DNA from: Campylobacteraceae bacterium
GTDB lineage: Bacteria; Campylobacterota; Campylobacteria; Campylobacterales; Sulfurovaceae
Assembly (NCBI GenBank): GCA_027024155.1
Contig: JALVTE010000121.1
Location: 102,313-166,312, forward strand
Reading direction: 5' to 3'
Length of the DNA: 64,000 bases
Translations under genes and position numbers: made by a program
Shown: positions 1 to 8,727 of the stretch, one piece after another
How the letters are laid out: each line of letters begins with the position of its first letter
Position numbering within the stretch: position 1 is the first letter of the stretch
The notes under the pieces: generated by a model
What the model saw: the letters and a program-made list of their open reading frames with translations, nothing else
Database searches by the model: none
Told to the model about the DNA's origin: nothing

Positions 1-1
1 T

Positions 2-184
2 TTTAGCCAATTAAGTAGTAAAAAAACACTTTTAAACTCACTGGAGTTAAAAGATAACACGATATCTGCTAACTATAGTGTAGATAGTAAAGAGTTAAAA
101 AGATTTAAATCTATTGCTTCTTCGGCTAAGTTAAAGATTAAGCAGAGTGGTAATAGCATAACAGTAGAGGGGGCAATTAAATGA
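2..184 (+). CDS. 3' end of an upstream type II secretion gene, possibly GspL-like (partial)
   Basis: Frame 2 is open from the window edge to a TGA at 182-184, which overlaps the next gene's ATG in an ATGA arrangement. About 60 C-terminal residues are visible. They are polar and alternate like a small alpha/beta domain, with no membrane segment. Gene order in type II secretion operons (L, M, N, C, D, E) and the tight coupling suggest the periplasmic ferredoxin-like end of GspL. The residues alone do not prove this. The start lies outside the window. Confidence 0.5.
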   Translation, partial: FSQLSSKKTLLNSLELKDNTISANYSVDSKELKRFKSIASSAKLKIKQSGNSITVEGAIK

Positions 185-579
185 ATGTAAGCAAAAATAT
201 AATTGCTCTAGCTATTGGATTGCTACTTTTAATAGGTTCTATATTTTATAGTGTTACAATGAAGAGAAGTTATGAAAAGAGTCTACAAGAGGCTAAAACT
301 GAAGTAAAAGAGATAACAACTGTAGCATCTTTACAGAGACTATGGAAGGCTAAGGGCGAGATTAAGAAGATTAATACTATTTTACAAACTGTGCCAAGTA
401 GCAAGAAAGCAGGAATTTCTGTTAAACGCTCTAAAGCTACATTAAGCTTTAAAAATTTAACAGACAAAGAGTTAAATAAAATTTTAACAAAATTGGCGAT
501 GCAACCTATACAGTTTAAGAGTTTAAAAATCTTAAGAAGTGGAGAAAACTATTCTATGGAGTGCCTATGCGTGTGGTAA
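181..579 (+). CDS. GspM-like type II secretion inner-membrane assembly protein
   Basis: 132 residues. One N-terminal membrane segment (about residues 7-27) is followed by a charged helix and a small alpha/beta C-terminal part, the usual layout of GspM, a bitopic protein that pairs with GspL in the inner-membrane platform of the type II secretion system. Primary sequence in this family is weakly conserved, so the call leans on length, topology and position between the GspL-like tail and the GspN-like, GspC and GspD genes. It is translationally coupled at both ends: ATGA overlap upstream and about 13 bases of overlap downstream. Confidence 0.6.
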   Translation: MNVSKNIIALAIGLLLLIGSIFYSVTMKRSYEKSLQEAKTEVKEITTVASLQRLWKAKGEIKKINTILQTVPSSKKAGISVKRSKATLSFKNLTDKELNKILTKLAMQPIQFKSLKILRSGENYSMECLCVW

Positions 580-1082
580 AAAATATAATACTATTTACTG
601 TTGCACTCTTAATTGGTGTTGTTTTGTTTATGCCAAAAAGTCAGCTATATTATTATGGAGAGAAACAGTTAAAGCAGTATGGTATTGTAATTGGTAATGA
701 GAAATTAGATGATAAATTGTTATCTTTAAATATTTTGCATCCTGTTGTATATTTACAAGGATTAGGAGTAGTAAGAGCTTCTAAAGTAGAGATAATGCCA
801 CTACTGTTTATTAATAAAATAGATGCAGATGGGGTTGAACTTATTAATGAAGCAAAGAAGTTTTTGAATATAAATATAACAAAACTTAAACTTAATCAAT
901 CTATTTTACAACCATACAGAGTAAAAATAGATGCGCAAGGAAGCTTTGGAATTGCTAATGGATATGCAAATTTAAAGAGTAGAGTAGTGCATATAGATAT
1001 TATTAAGTCAAAAGATATAAACTCTATTAAGAGATATTTAAAGAAAGGTGATAAAGGGTGGTATTATGAGTCAAAATTCTAA
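567..1082 (+). CDS. GspN-like type II secretion protein
   Basis: 171 residues from the ATG at 567. A GTG at 561 is in frame, but the GGAG at 558-561 sits at proper spacing only for the ATG. There is one N-terminal membrane anchor (about residues 5-22), then a beta-rich periplasmic part with motifs such as GSFGIANGYANL, in the style of the GspN/AsmA-like fold. GspN is an accessory bitopic component of type II secretion whose exact role is unsettled. The gene overlaps both neighbours in a tight operon. Position and topology support the call; the sequence is too divergent to be certain. Confidence 0.55.
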   Translation: MRVVKNIILFTVALLIGVVLFMPKSQLYYYGEKQLKQYGIVIGNEKLDDKLLSLNILHPVVYLQGLGVVRASKVEIMPLLFINKIDADGVELINEAKKFLNINITKLKLNQSILQPYRVKIDAQGSFGIANGYANLKSRVVHIDIIKSKDINSIKRYLKKGDKGWYYESKF

Positions 1083-1929
1083 AAAAAGTACTTACACTCT
1101 TTTAGCTTCTATAGTAGCTGGCTTATTAATTGCTAAAGCTTCGTGGGTTGCTTTGGAGTTTACTAAACTACCTAAAAAAGGCGAAGATATAGAGAGTAGC
1201 AATGGCTTAAAACCTCTATATTACCACTACTCTTTAGCATCTAAAAAAGATTTACCAAAAGTTATAAAAACTAAAACTAAAACAGTAAAGAGAAATGTTG
1301 TAAAAAAGCCAAAACCAGAAAAGTTTAATAAATTTATATTGACAGGTATATATGATGGAGTTGATAAAAAGATAGTTGCATTAGAGTATTTAGGCAAAAA
1401 TTATGTACTAACAGTAGGAGAGGGCGTAGAGGGGTATATAGTTACTAAAGTATATCCAACTTATGCTATATTTACGAAGAATAAAAAAGAGTACAAATTA
1501 GATTTATATAAAGAAGGTACAAAAAGTTCTAATACGCGAGTAAATAGTGTAGCTAGTATTAGTAGTCAAGTTAAACCTGCTATTAAAAATAATAAGATAG
1601 AGAAAGAGGGTGATACAACATATATCCCTAAAAATTTATTTAATAAATATAAAACAAATATAAATGCCATTCGACAAAATATAGGTGTTGTTCCCTATAT
1701 GGATAATGGAAAATTAAATGGTTTTAAAATTAGATATGTAAAAAAAGGTAGCGATTTTGATAAATTAGGAGTTAAAAGAGGTGATATTATTACAGCAATT
1801 AATGGAGAACCACTAGATAACTTTAGGGTACCATTAGAGTTTTTTAATAATTTAGATTCAATTACAGCAGCAACATTAACAGTTAAACGCGGAAACGAAA
1901 TTAAGGAGTTAGAGTATGAAGTTCGTTAA
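1066..1929 (+). CDS. gspC: Type II secretion protein GspC with PDZ domain
   Basis: 287 residues from ATG 1066. The ORF-track start at 1048 is a GTG six codons upstream without a better ribosome site. The order is a membrane anchor (about residues 10-28), a lysine/proline-rich linker, a homology-region-like beta domain (KFILTGIYDGVDKKIVALEY, about 85-150), and a C-terminal PDZ domain containing GSDFDKLGVKRGDIITAING. GspC links the inner-membrane platform to the GspD secretin and helps select substrates. Its 3' end overlaps gspD by 14 bases, so the two are coupled. Confidence 0.8.
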   Translation: MSQNSKKSTYTLLASIVAGLLIAKASWVALEFTKLPKKGEDIESSNGLKPLYYHYSLASKKDLPKVIKTKTKTVKRNVVKKPKPEKFNKFILTGIYDGVDKKIVALEYLGKNYVLTVGEGVEGYIVTKVYPTYAIFTKNKKEYKLDLYKEGTKSSNTRVNSVASISSQVKPAIKNNKIEKEGDTTYIPKNLFNKYKTNINAIRQNIGVVPYMDNGKLNGFKIRYVKKGSDFDKLGVKRGDIITAINGEPLDNFRVPLEFFNNLDSITAATLTVKRGNEIKELEYEVR

Positions 1930-3922
1930 GATTATAATAAAAACATTAGCAGTAGCATTAGTTTTATCATCAACAGCAGTGGCAAAGGATGATATGATAA
2001 ATGTTAATTTTAAAAATATGCCACTTAAACAATTTGTACAATTAATTGGTAAATATACAGGTAAAAATGTTCTTATCGATGGTCAATTAAATGGAAAAGT
2101 TGATTTCGTAACTAATAATAATAAAATTAAGAGAAGTTCTCTTTTCTCTCTAGCTAACTCTATTTTAGGTAGTAAGGGGTATGCTCTTGTTGATCATGGT
2201 GATTTTTTAGAAGTTGTTAAAGCTTCTGATGCTGCTGGCTCTGGATTAGATGTAAGTAAAAATGTATCTGGTAATACAATGAAGACAGTTTTGTTTCCTT
2301 TGAAGTACTCTAATGCTGCTGTAATTCGTGCAAAAATAAGACCTCTTCTTCATAGAAATGCAAAGGTTATTTCGTTTAGGGCTAATAATATGTTAGCAGT
2401 AACTGCTTATCCTAGAACTTTAAAGGCAGTAAAGAAGTTGATAGAAGATATAGAAGCAAGTGGGCGTCGTGGTACAACTATAATTAAACTTAAAAATGCT
2501 GCTGTAAAAGATGTTTATCAAAATGTTTTGAATATGTCTAAATTACTTTTTCCTCAAACTATTCAGAGTGAAAAGGTTGGTGTACTTAAAGATGATGCAG
2601 CAAATACAATTATTTTAGTAGGTAAAAAGACAAATGTAGATAAATTGCTTAAATATGTTGAAAATTTAGATGTAAAGGGTGAATCTATTGAGCAAAAGAT
2701 GTATGTAATTCCACTGAAAAACTCTAATGTTGAAGATATGGAAAAGATTATGTCTAAACTTGTTGCACAAATGAATAATATGCCTACATCTCCTTTAAAA
2801 AAAGCTGCTGCTAAAAAATCTAAAGCTACAAAGGCAATGGTTGTAGCGGATAAAGAGAGAAATGCTCTTATTGTACTAGCAACTCCAGACCAAATTAAAA
2901 ATATTCGTGCAGTAATTAAAAAAATAGATGTTGCTAAACCTCAAGTGTATGTAAAAGCAAGAATAGTAGAGATAAATGTTGCAAAAGCTAGAAATGTTGG
3001 GCTTAAATATGGCTTTGAAGGTGGTAAAATAACGACTAGAGGACTCTTTAGTTTGGCTGGTAATATGGGGGCACCTACTCTTATGGTTAGTAGAAATTTA
3101 TTAGGTTTTTTAAGTACTCAAACGACAGACAGTAACGGTAATACCATTACAAATAATCCATTTAGTTTTGGAAATAGCATTAAAGAGTTGTTTGCAATAG
3201 GAATTAAGATGGATTTACTGCAACAAAATGGTGCAGCACATACACTAAGTGAACCATCAGTTCTTTGCTCGAATAATCAAGATGCAGAGATTTATGTGGG
3301 TGAGACTCGCTCTATATTGGTTAGTTCATCTGTGGGTGATACTAAAGATGCAGTTGTAAGAAACAAGTATAGCCGTGAAGATATTGGTATCTCTTTGAAG
3401 GTTAAACCAAGATTATCTAGTAACTCTAAAGTAGCCCTTCAGGTAGAAGCAACTATAGAAGATGTTGTTCCAGGTTCGGGAAGTGCAGCCGATAGACCAA
3501 CAACTACAAAGAGAAAAGTTACAACAAGTGCCATTGTGAATAATGCACAAACTATTATTTTAGGTGGATTGATGAAGAGTAGTGGTGGTAAAAGCGTGAG
3601 TAAAATACCAATTTTAGGAGATATCCCTATTATTGGTTCACTATTTACCTCTACAAGTTATAGTGAAAGTAAGATTAATGTTGTTATCTATTTAACTCCA
3701 TATATTGTTAGAAAAAGTAGCGACTTAACAAAACTTAGAGAGTTTTTGGGTGAGCTAGATAGTATAGGTGCTAAATATAGTAAATATATACGACAAAAGT
3801 TAGCAGAAAGGGCCGGAATAGTAGAAGATACACCACCAAGCAGTAAATATACTGTTCCTGTTCAAACACGAGCAAAGAGTACACATAGAGACCCACTTGA
3901 TGTTTTAAGAACTCGACCATAA
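1916..3922 (+). CDS. gspD: Type II secretion secretin GspD
   Basis: 668 residues, normal for the family. A signal peptide (about 1-23, ending TAVAKDD) is followed by an N0 domain (INVNFKNMPLKQFVQLIGKY), repeated N1-N3 KH-like domains to about residue 340, and the secretin barrel signature near 540-590 (TIILGGLMKSSGGK, then KIPILGDIPIIGSLF). It forms the outer-membrane channel through which folded exoproteins leave. A ribosome site AAGGAG lies inside the end of gspC. No pilotin-binding S-domain is obvious at the C-terminus, and no pilotin gene is visible nearby. Confidence 0.93.
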   Translation: MKFVKIIIKTLAVALVLSSTAVAKDDMINVNFKNMPLKQFVQLIGKYTGKNVLIDGQLNGKVDFVTNNNKIKRSSLFSLANSILGSKGYALVDHGDFLEVVKASDAAGSGLDVSKNVSGNTMKTVLFPLKYSNAAVIRAKIRPLLHRNAKVISFRANNMLAVTAYPRTLKAVKKLIEDIEASGRRGTTIIKLKNAAVKDVYQNVLNMSKLLFPQTIQSEKVGVLKDDAANTIILVGKKTNVDKLLKYVENLDVKGESIEQKMYVIPLKNSNVEDMEKIMSKLVAQMNNMPTSPLKKAAAKKSKATKAMVVADKERNALIVLATPDQIKNIRAVIKKIDVAKPQVYVKARIVEINVAKARNVGLKYGFEGGKITTRGLFSLAGNMGAPTLMVSRNLLGFLSTQTTDSNGNTITNNPFSFGNSIKELFAIGIKMDLLQQNGAAHTLSEPSVLCSNNQDAEIYVGETRSILVSSSVGDTKDAVVRNKYSREDIGISLKVKPRLSSNSKVALQVEATIEDVVPGSGSAADRPTTTKRKVTTSAIVNNAQTIILGGLMKSSGGKSVSKIPILGDIPIIGSLFTSTSYSESKINVVIYLTPYIVRKSSDLTKLREFLGELDSIGAKYSKYIRQKLAERAGIVEDTPPSSKYTVPVQTRAKSTHRDPLDVLRTRP

Positions 3923-3931
3923 GGAGTGCAG

Positions 3932-5446
3932 ATGCAGTTACCTATATTAGAGCATGTAAACTTAGAGCCATTAATCGAAGATGGTATAGATTATCGCCAA
4001 GCCTTAAAACATGGATTACTCTTTGCAACAGTAGGCAAAGAGAAAGTTGCTATTTTATCTAAAGATAATTTAGCAGGGGCTATGAACCATAAGGCAAGAA
4101 TTGGTAATGATTACAAAATGTATATGCTCGATGACGAAAGTTACGAGAGACTGCATAATAAATTTTTAGAGATTCAAACAAGTAGTGAATTTGAAAAGAT
4201 GCAAAGTAGTGCATCAGACGAGCTTATAGAGGCAGAGAGTGAACTATTAGAGTTTATTCAAAATTCTCAAAACTTACTTAGTAGCGAAGAGTCTGCTCCT
4301 ATTATTAAACTTGTAAACTCTCTATTTTTCCAAGCGATTAAGAAGGGTGCGAGTGATATTCATATAGAAATTCACGAAAGAAGGGGCGAAGTTCGCCTGA
4401 GAGTGGATGGCGCACTTAAAAAGCATTTAGATTTAGAAAAGAGTGTTGCAAATTTGGTTATTAACCGTATTAAAGTTATCTCTAATTTGGATATTTCGGA
4501 AAAGAGAATACCGCAAGATGGCAGAACTCAAGTTTCGATATCTGGCAAAACATTAGATGTTAGGGTTTCGGTACTTCCTACCTATTATGGCGAGCGTGTT
4601 GTTATGCGTATTTTGATGCAGAGCGAGAGTATTCCTACACTTGAAGAGTTAGGTTTTGCAGAAGAGACAACAAAAGCATTTTATAAATTATTAAATCACT
4701 CTCATGGTATGATTTTGGTAACTGGACCAACAGGTTCTGGTAAATCTACCACATTGCATTCATTTTTACAGTATATTGCTTCGCCAGATAAGAATATTAT
4801 TACTGTAGAAGACCCAGTAGAGTACAATGCTGACCATGTAAATCAGATTCAAGTAAACGATAAAGTAGGGCTTACATTTGCTGCGGGGCTTCGCTCTATT
4901 TTAAGACAAGACCCAGATGTTGTAATGGTTGGAGAGATTCGAGATAGTGAAACAGCAGAAATTGCTATGCAAGCAGCATTAACAGGGCACTTACTGCTCT
5001 CTACTTTGCACACAAACGATGCTACATCTTCACTTACTCGTTTAATGGATATGGGAATAGAAGATTATCTATTAAGCTCTACACTAATTGGGGTACTTGC
5101 ACAAAGACTTGTTCGAAAACTTTGTGACCACTGTAAAGTGCCAACTCTTTTACCAGAAAATGTATTAAAAGATTTAGAGTTAGACGAAAGAAGTATATAC
5201 TATCAAGCAGTTGGGTGTAGACAGTGCGATTTTACTGGTTATAATGGAAGACAAGCAGTAGGCGAACTATTTATTATGAATGATGATGTAAAAGAGTATA
5301 TGAAAAAGGGTTTAAACGACCATGAGATTAGAGAAATACTTAAAAAACAGGGTATGAAGACAATAGCCGATAAGTTAAAAGATATGATGAAAAGTGGCTT
5401 AACAAGTTACGAAGAGGCTTTAAGAGTCGGTATTATGGATGGCTAA
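3932..5446 (+). CDS. gspE: Type II secretion ATPase GspE
   Basis: 504 residues from the ATG at 3932. AAGGAG at 3921-3926 overlaps the GTG used by the ORF track, so the ATG is preferred. The N-terminal domain is followed by the GspE/PilB ATPase core: Walker A GPTGSGKST near residue 265, an Asp box, Walker B (DPDVVMVGEIRD) near 330, and a His box (HTND). A four-cysteine zinc motif (CDHC near 397, CRQC near 430) is present, as is usual for GspE/PilB. This cytoplasmic hexamer powers pseudopilus assembly. Its stop shares one base with the next ATG (TAATG). Confidence 0.92.
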   Translation: MQLPILEHVNLEPLIEDGIDYRQALKHGLLFATVGKEKVAILSKDNLAGAMNHKARIGNDYKMYMLDDESYERLHNKFLEIQTSSEFEKMQSSASDELIEAESELLEFIQNSQNLLSSEESAPIIKLVNSLFFQAIKKGASDIHIEIHERRGEVRLRVDGALKKHLDLEKSVANLVINRIKVISNLDISEKRIPQDGRTQVSISGKTLDVRVSVLPTYYGERVVMRILMQSESIPTLEELGFAEETTKAFYKLLNHSHGMILVTGPTGSGKSTTLHSFLQYIASPDKNIITVEDPVEYNADHVNQIQVNDKVGLTFAAGLRSILRQDPDVVMVGEIRDSETAEIAMQAALTGHLLLSTLHTNDATSSLTRLMDMGIEDYLLSSTLIGVLAQRLVRKLCDHCKVPTLLPENVLKDLELDERSIYYQAVGCRQCDFTGYNGRQAVGELFIMNDDVKEYMKKGLNDHEIREILKKQGMKTIADKLKDMMKSGLTSYEEALRVGIMDG

Positions 5447-6042
5447 TGTTTAAAAAGAATAGACCAGCCTTTACTCTAATAGAAATTTTAATAGCTATAA
5501 CACTGCTATCTATTGTATTGATAGGACTTTATGGAGTGCTAGATACTCAAAGACGCTCTGTAGATATTATAAAAAAGAATTTAGATAAAAGCATAGATAA
5601 TGACCGCGTTATTATGGTTTTGTATAATGATATTTTAAGTAGTGATGGCAATATTACTTTAAAAAAAGGCGAGAGAGATACTCTATGTATTGAATCTACT
5701 AGAAATTCTCTGTATGAGTTAGGCGTTGCTAAAGTTTGTTGGCTTGTTCTTAAAGAGGATGATACTTTGGTTAGAATCGAGGGTAATGGCTATAGACTGC
5801 CATTAGGCTTAGAAGATAATGTAGAGATAGATAGAGTCTTAAAAGGCGTTAGAGTATTTGATATCACAAGAAGTAAAAGTAATATTTTAGCAGTGATACA
5901 AGAGGCTAATAAAGAGCCTTATAGTTTTTTATTGCAAGGTATAAAAGCACCTCCAAAGCCTAAGCCAAAAAAGAAGAAAATAAAAAAGAGAGAAGATAAT
6001 AGAAGCAAAATACCTGTAAAAAATACAGGAGGAATGTTTTAA
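5446..6042 (+). CDS. Type II secretion pseudopilin, GspJ- or GspI-like
   Basis: 198 residues. A prepilin cleavage motif (PAFTLIEILIAITLL, with the +5 Glu) starts near residue 8 and begins a hydrophobic helix. Such proteins are processed by a prepilin peptidase and build the short periplasmic pseudopilus. The globular part is small and ends in a strongly basic tail (PKPKPKKKKIKKRED). Length and position suggest a minor pseudopilin (J or I type), but I cannot separate these by eye. It is the last gene of the secretion operon here; GspF, GspG and the peptidase are not in the window. Confidence 0.75.
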   Translation: MFKKNRPAFTLIEILIAITLLSIVLIGLYGVLDTQRRSVDIIKKNLDKSIDNDRVIMVLYNDILSSDGNITLKKGERDTLCIESTRNSLYELGVAKVCWLVLKEDDTLVRIEGNGYRLPLGLEDNVEIDRVLKGVRVFDITRSKSNILAVIQEANKEPYSFLLQGIKAPPKPKPKKKKIKKREDNRSKIPVKNTGGMF

Positions 6043-6059
6043 ATTAAAAGGGTTTAATT

Positions 6060-6449
6060 ATGAAAGATAATATAGGTGAAAAATTTCAAAAAGATATAGA
6101 AAATTTAACAGATTTTGAGCAAGCAGTAATAGTAAATAAAGCCACCGAAGCTCCATTTAGCTCGCCTCTTTTAGAAGAAAAAAGAGATGGAGTATTTATC
6201 TGTAAACTATGCAAAAGCCCACTGTTTAAAAGTAGCGCAAAGTTTAATTCAGGAACTGGCTGGCCAAGTTTTGATGAAGAGATAGAGGGTGCAGTAAAAA
6301 GAGTCCCTGATGCAGACGGCAGACGAGTAGAGATAGTATGCGCAACTTGTGGTGCCCACTTAGGACATGTTTTCGAAGGCGAAGGCTTTACCCCTAAAAT
6401 GACCCGCCACTGCGTAAATGGTATCTCTTTAGAGTTTAAAGAATTTTAG
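6060..6449 (+). CDS. msrB: Peptide-methionine (R)-S-oxide reductase MsrB
   Basis: 129 residues, full length for a stand-alone MsrB. It shows two zinc CxxC pairs (CKLC near 49 and CATC near 99), the conserved GTGWPSF, the GHVFEGEG stretch, and the catalytic cysteine in RHCVNGISLEF near the end. It reduces methionine-R-sulfoxide in proteins. No signal peptide is seen, so it should act in the cytoplasm. It lies 17 bases after the pseudopilin gene and may be read through from that operon, but its function is unrelated to secretion. Confidence 0.95.
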   Translation: MKDNIGEKFQKDIENLTDFEQAVIVNKATEAPFSSPLLEEKRDGVFICKLCKSPLFKSSAKFNSGTGWPSFDEEIEGAVKRVPDADGRRVEIVCATCGAHLGHVFEGEGFTPKMTRHCVNGISLEFKEF

Positions 6450-6450
6450 T

Positions 6451-6479
6451 ATTAGTAACTTCGGTTATTAATTTTTATT
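6451..6479 (+). terminator. Hairpin terminator with TTCG tetraloop, shared by msrB and the convergent helicase gene
   Basis: ATTAGTAAC, loop TTCG, then GTTATTAAT (one G-T pair), followed by a T-rich run on the + strand. It sits between two convergent stop codons, where a two-way terminator is expected. Confidence 0.65.
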
Positions 6480-6480
6480 T

Positions 6481-7764
6481 CTAATAAGCTCTATTCCTAC
6501 TACGATTTCTAGGTTTTTGTACTCTATTAGAGTTGCCATCTCTCTTTTTACTAGCAGATTTTTTAGGCTGATTTCGGTTGCCTCTGCCACCCATATTTAT
6601 AGGTTCGGCTTTAATACTTGGGTCTACTTCGAAGCCTTCGATTACTACTTTTTTAATCTTTTGTGAAGTTAGGCGTTCTATATTTCTTAAGAAATCTTTT
6701 TCATCCACACAAACTAGAGATACAGCTTCGCCAGCTCTACCAGCTCTTCCTGTTCTTCCAATTCTGTGTACATAATCTTCGGGTACATTTGGTAGCTCGA
6801 AATTTACAACATGCGGTAGCATATCTATATCGAGTCCTCTAGCTGCAATATCTGTTGCAACAAGTACTTGCACTTGTTTCGCTTTAAAGTTTGCCAACGC
6901 CTTGCTTCTTGCACTTTGGCTCTTATTTCCATGAATTGTAGCCGAAGATATACCTTGTTCAGCTAAGTATTGGCTAAGTTTGTTTGCTCCATGTTTTGTG
7001 CGAGTAAATACTAATACTTGTTGCCATGAACCATCTTTAATTAGCTTGCAAAGTAGAGCTCTTTTTTTAACTTTATCTACGGGGTGAACAATTTGTTTAA
7101 CTCGTTCAGATGTGCTGTTTTGTGCTGCTACCTCTACCAAGCTTGGGTCTACTTGAAAACCCGATGCTAATGCTTTTATCTCTTTAGAAAATGTTGCTGA
7201 AAAAAGTAGAGTTTGTCTGTTTTTTGGAACAATTTTAATAATTTTTTTAATATCATTAATAAACCCCATATCTAACATTCTATCGGCTTCGTCTAGTACT
7301 AAAATTTCGACTTTTGTTAAATCTACAACTTTTTGCGAAATTAAATCTAGCAATCTACCAGGAGTTGCAATTAGAATATCGACACCTCTTCTAATAGTTC
7401 CAATTTGTCGGTTTATGCTAACACCACCAAAAACAATAGCCGATTTGTATGGTAAAAATTCAGAATATGTAGCTACATTTTCTCCAACTTGTGCTGCAAG
7501 TTCCCTTGTTGGCGTTAAGATAAGTGCACGAATATGTGGCTTTTTTTGCTTACTGTTTGTAGGCTTGCTCATCTCTAAATTCTCTAACATAGGCAGAGTA
7601 AACCCAGCCGTCTTTCCTGTACCTGTTTGAGCTGCTGCTAAAACATCTTTTCTCTGTAAAATCAGTGGAATAGCTCTCTCTTGAATAGGAGTTGGCTTTG
7701 TATAACCAGTTTTAGCGATAGCTTTTAAAATGGGTTCGCTAAGCCCCAATGTAGTAAATGACAT
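6481..7764 (-). CDS. rhlE: DEAD-box ATP-dependent RNA helicase, RhlE-like
   Basis: 427 residues. All core motifs are visible in order: a Q motif ([14 protein letters not shown]...PTPIQ), [30 protein letters not shown], then the second RecA lobe with ARGLDID and [11 protein letters not shown]. The C-terminal tail (about 385-427) is basic and Arg/Asn/Lys-rich, as in RhlE-type enzymes. It unwinds RNA in ribosome assembly or RNA turnover. It is a single gene, convergent with msrB and divergent from the next lipoprotein gene. Confidence 0.93.
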   Translation of the reverse strand: MSFTTLGLSEPILKAIAKTGYTKPTPIQERAIPLILQRKDVLAAAQTGTGKTAGFTLPMLENLEMSKPTNSKQKKPHIRALILTPTRELAAQVGENVATYSEFLPYKSAIVFGGVSINRQIGTIRRGVDILIATPGRLLDLISQKVVDLTKVEILVLDEADRMLDMGFINDIKKIIKIVPKNRQTLLFSATFSKEIKALASGFQVDPSLVEVAAQNSTSERVKQIVHPVDKVKKRALLCKLIKDGSWQQVLVFTRTKHGANKLSQYLAEQGISSATIHGNKSQSARSKALANFKAKQVQVLVATDIAARGLDIDMLPHVVNFELPNVPEDYVHRIGRTGRAGRAGEAVSLVCVDEKDFLRNIERLTSQKIKKVVIEGFEVDPSIKAEPINMGGRGNRNQPKKSASKKRDGNSNRVQKPRNRSRNRAY

Positions 7765-7832
7765 ATATAACCTAATATTTAATTTGAATGCAAGTATAGC
7801 AGATATTTATATTTTGCAGGCTGTTTTTAGTC

Positions 7833-7855
7833 TATATATCAACTATTGATATATA
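7833..7855. promoter_or_regulatory. Perfect palindrome between two divergent genes, possible operator
   Basis: TATATATCAA, spacer CTA, TTGATATATA. The two 10-base arms match perfectly in the 159-base gap between the helicase gene and the lipoprotein gene. The symmetry fits a dimeric repressor site, but low-complexity TA content makes chance symmetry more likely than usual. Confidence 0.35.
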
Positions 7856-7923
7856 TATGCGGTTGGTAAATAATATGTGATATTATTAGAGATGCCCTAT
7901 AAAAAACCAAAAGGTAATAAAAA

Positions 7924-8676
7924 ATGAAACAAATTACTCTAAGAGTACTGTTTATTGGCATCTGTGTATTAGGATTTGTTGCATGTAATATTGTAAATAG
8001 TTCAAGCTTAGATAGTTCAGAAGAGAATCATTTGATTGCAAACATACCTGAGGCTTCGGGAATTTCATACTGCAATAATACAGATACTCTAATTGTTGTT
8101 AGCGATGAGGGCTCATTTTATGAAATCAATTCCAAAGGTAAAATTTTAGATACTCATGAGCTTGGAGATTACGACTTTGAGGGTGTAGTGTGTGAAGACA
8201 ATAAATTAATGCTTGCTGTAGAGGGTGAAGGCTTATTGCAAGTAGATAGAGATACTTTAGATACAAAATTTTTCGAGTTAAAAGGTGATGGTTACAAAAT
8301 AACTAATAAACATGGCATAGAAGGGCTTACAAAAATCAAAAAGCGATACTATCTCTCTATTCAGGCAAAAAATGAGGAGGATTCAAAACTATTAGTTGTT
8401 AAGCTTGATGGAGACTGTGCAGAGGTTAAGAGGGTAATAGACCATGGCATTATAGACTCTTCGGGGCTTACATATGAAAATAAAAAGCTCTATATTGTTT
8501 CAGATACAAACGATGCCCTATATATTTACAATATAAAGACAAAGGAGATAGAGCAAGAGATAGAACTCCCAGAATTCGCCCAAGAGGGCGTGGCATTTGA
8601 TAAAGATAATAATATCTTCTTTGCAGATGATAATGGAGCTGTATTGAGATATAAAATAAAAGATTTAGATATTTAA
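7924..8676 (+). CDS. SdiA-regulated-type beta-propeller lipoprotein (YjiK-like)
   Basis: 250 residues. A lipoprotein signal peptide with lipobox-like GFVAC (Cys 21) is followed by repeated beta-propeller blades with motifs such as GISYCNNTDTLIVVSDEG, GLTYENKKLYIVSDTND and EGVAFDKDNNIFFADDNG. These are typical of the SdiA-regulated family. The blades suggest a periplasmic or outer-membrane-attached sensor or binding protein; no enzymatic residues can be assigned. The gene stands alone, with a good upstream A-rich ribosome region and a palindrome in the shared promoter region. Confidence 0.75.
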   Translation: MKQITLRVLFIGICVLGFVACNIVNSSSLDSSEENHLIANIPEASGISYCNNTDTLIVVSDEGSFYEINSKGKILDTHELGDYDFEGVVCEDNKLMLAVEGEGLLQVDRDTLDTKFFELKGDGYKITNKHGIEGLTKIKKRYYLSIQAKNEEDSKLLVVKLDGDCAEVKRVIDHGIIDSSGLTYENKKLYIVSDTNDALYIYNIKTKEIEQEIELPEFAQEGVAFDKDNNIFFADDNGAVLRYKIKDLDI

Positions 8677-8727
8677 AGTCTATTTATTATAGGGAGCAAG
8701 TAATTTTAGCTCCATATTTTATACAGA

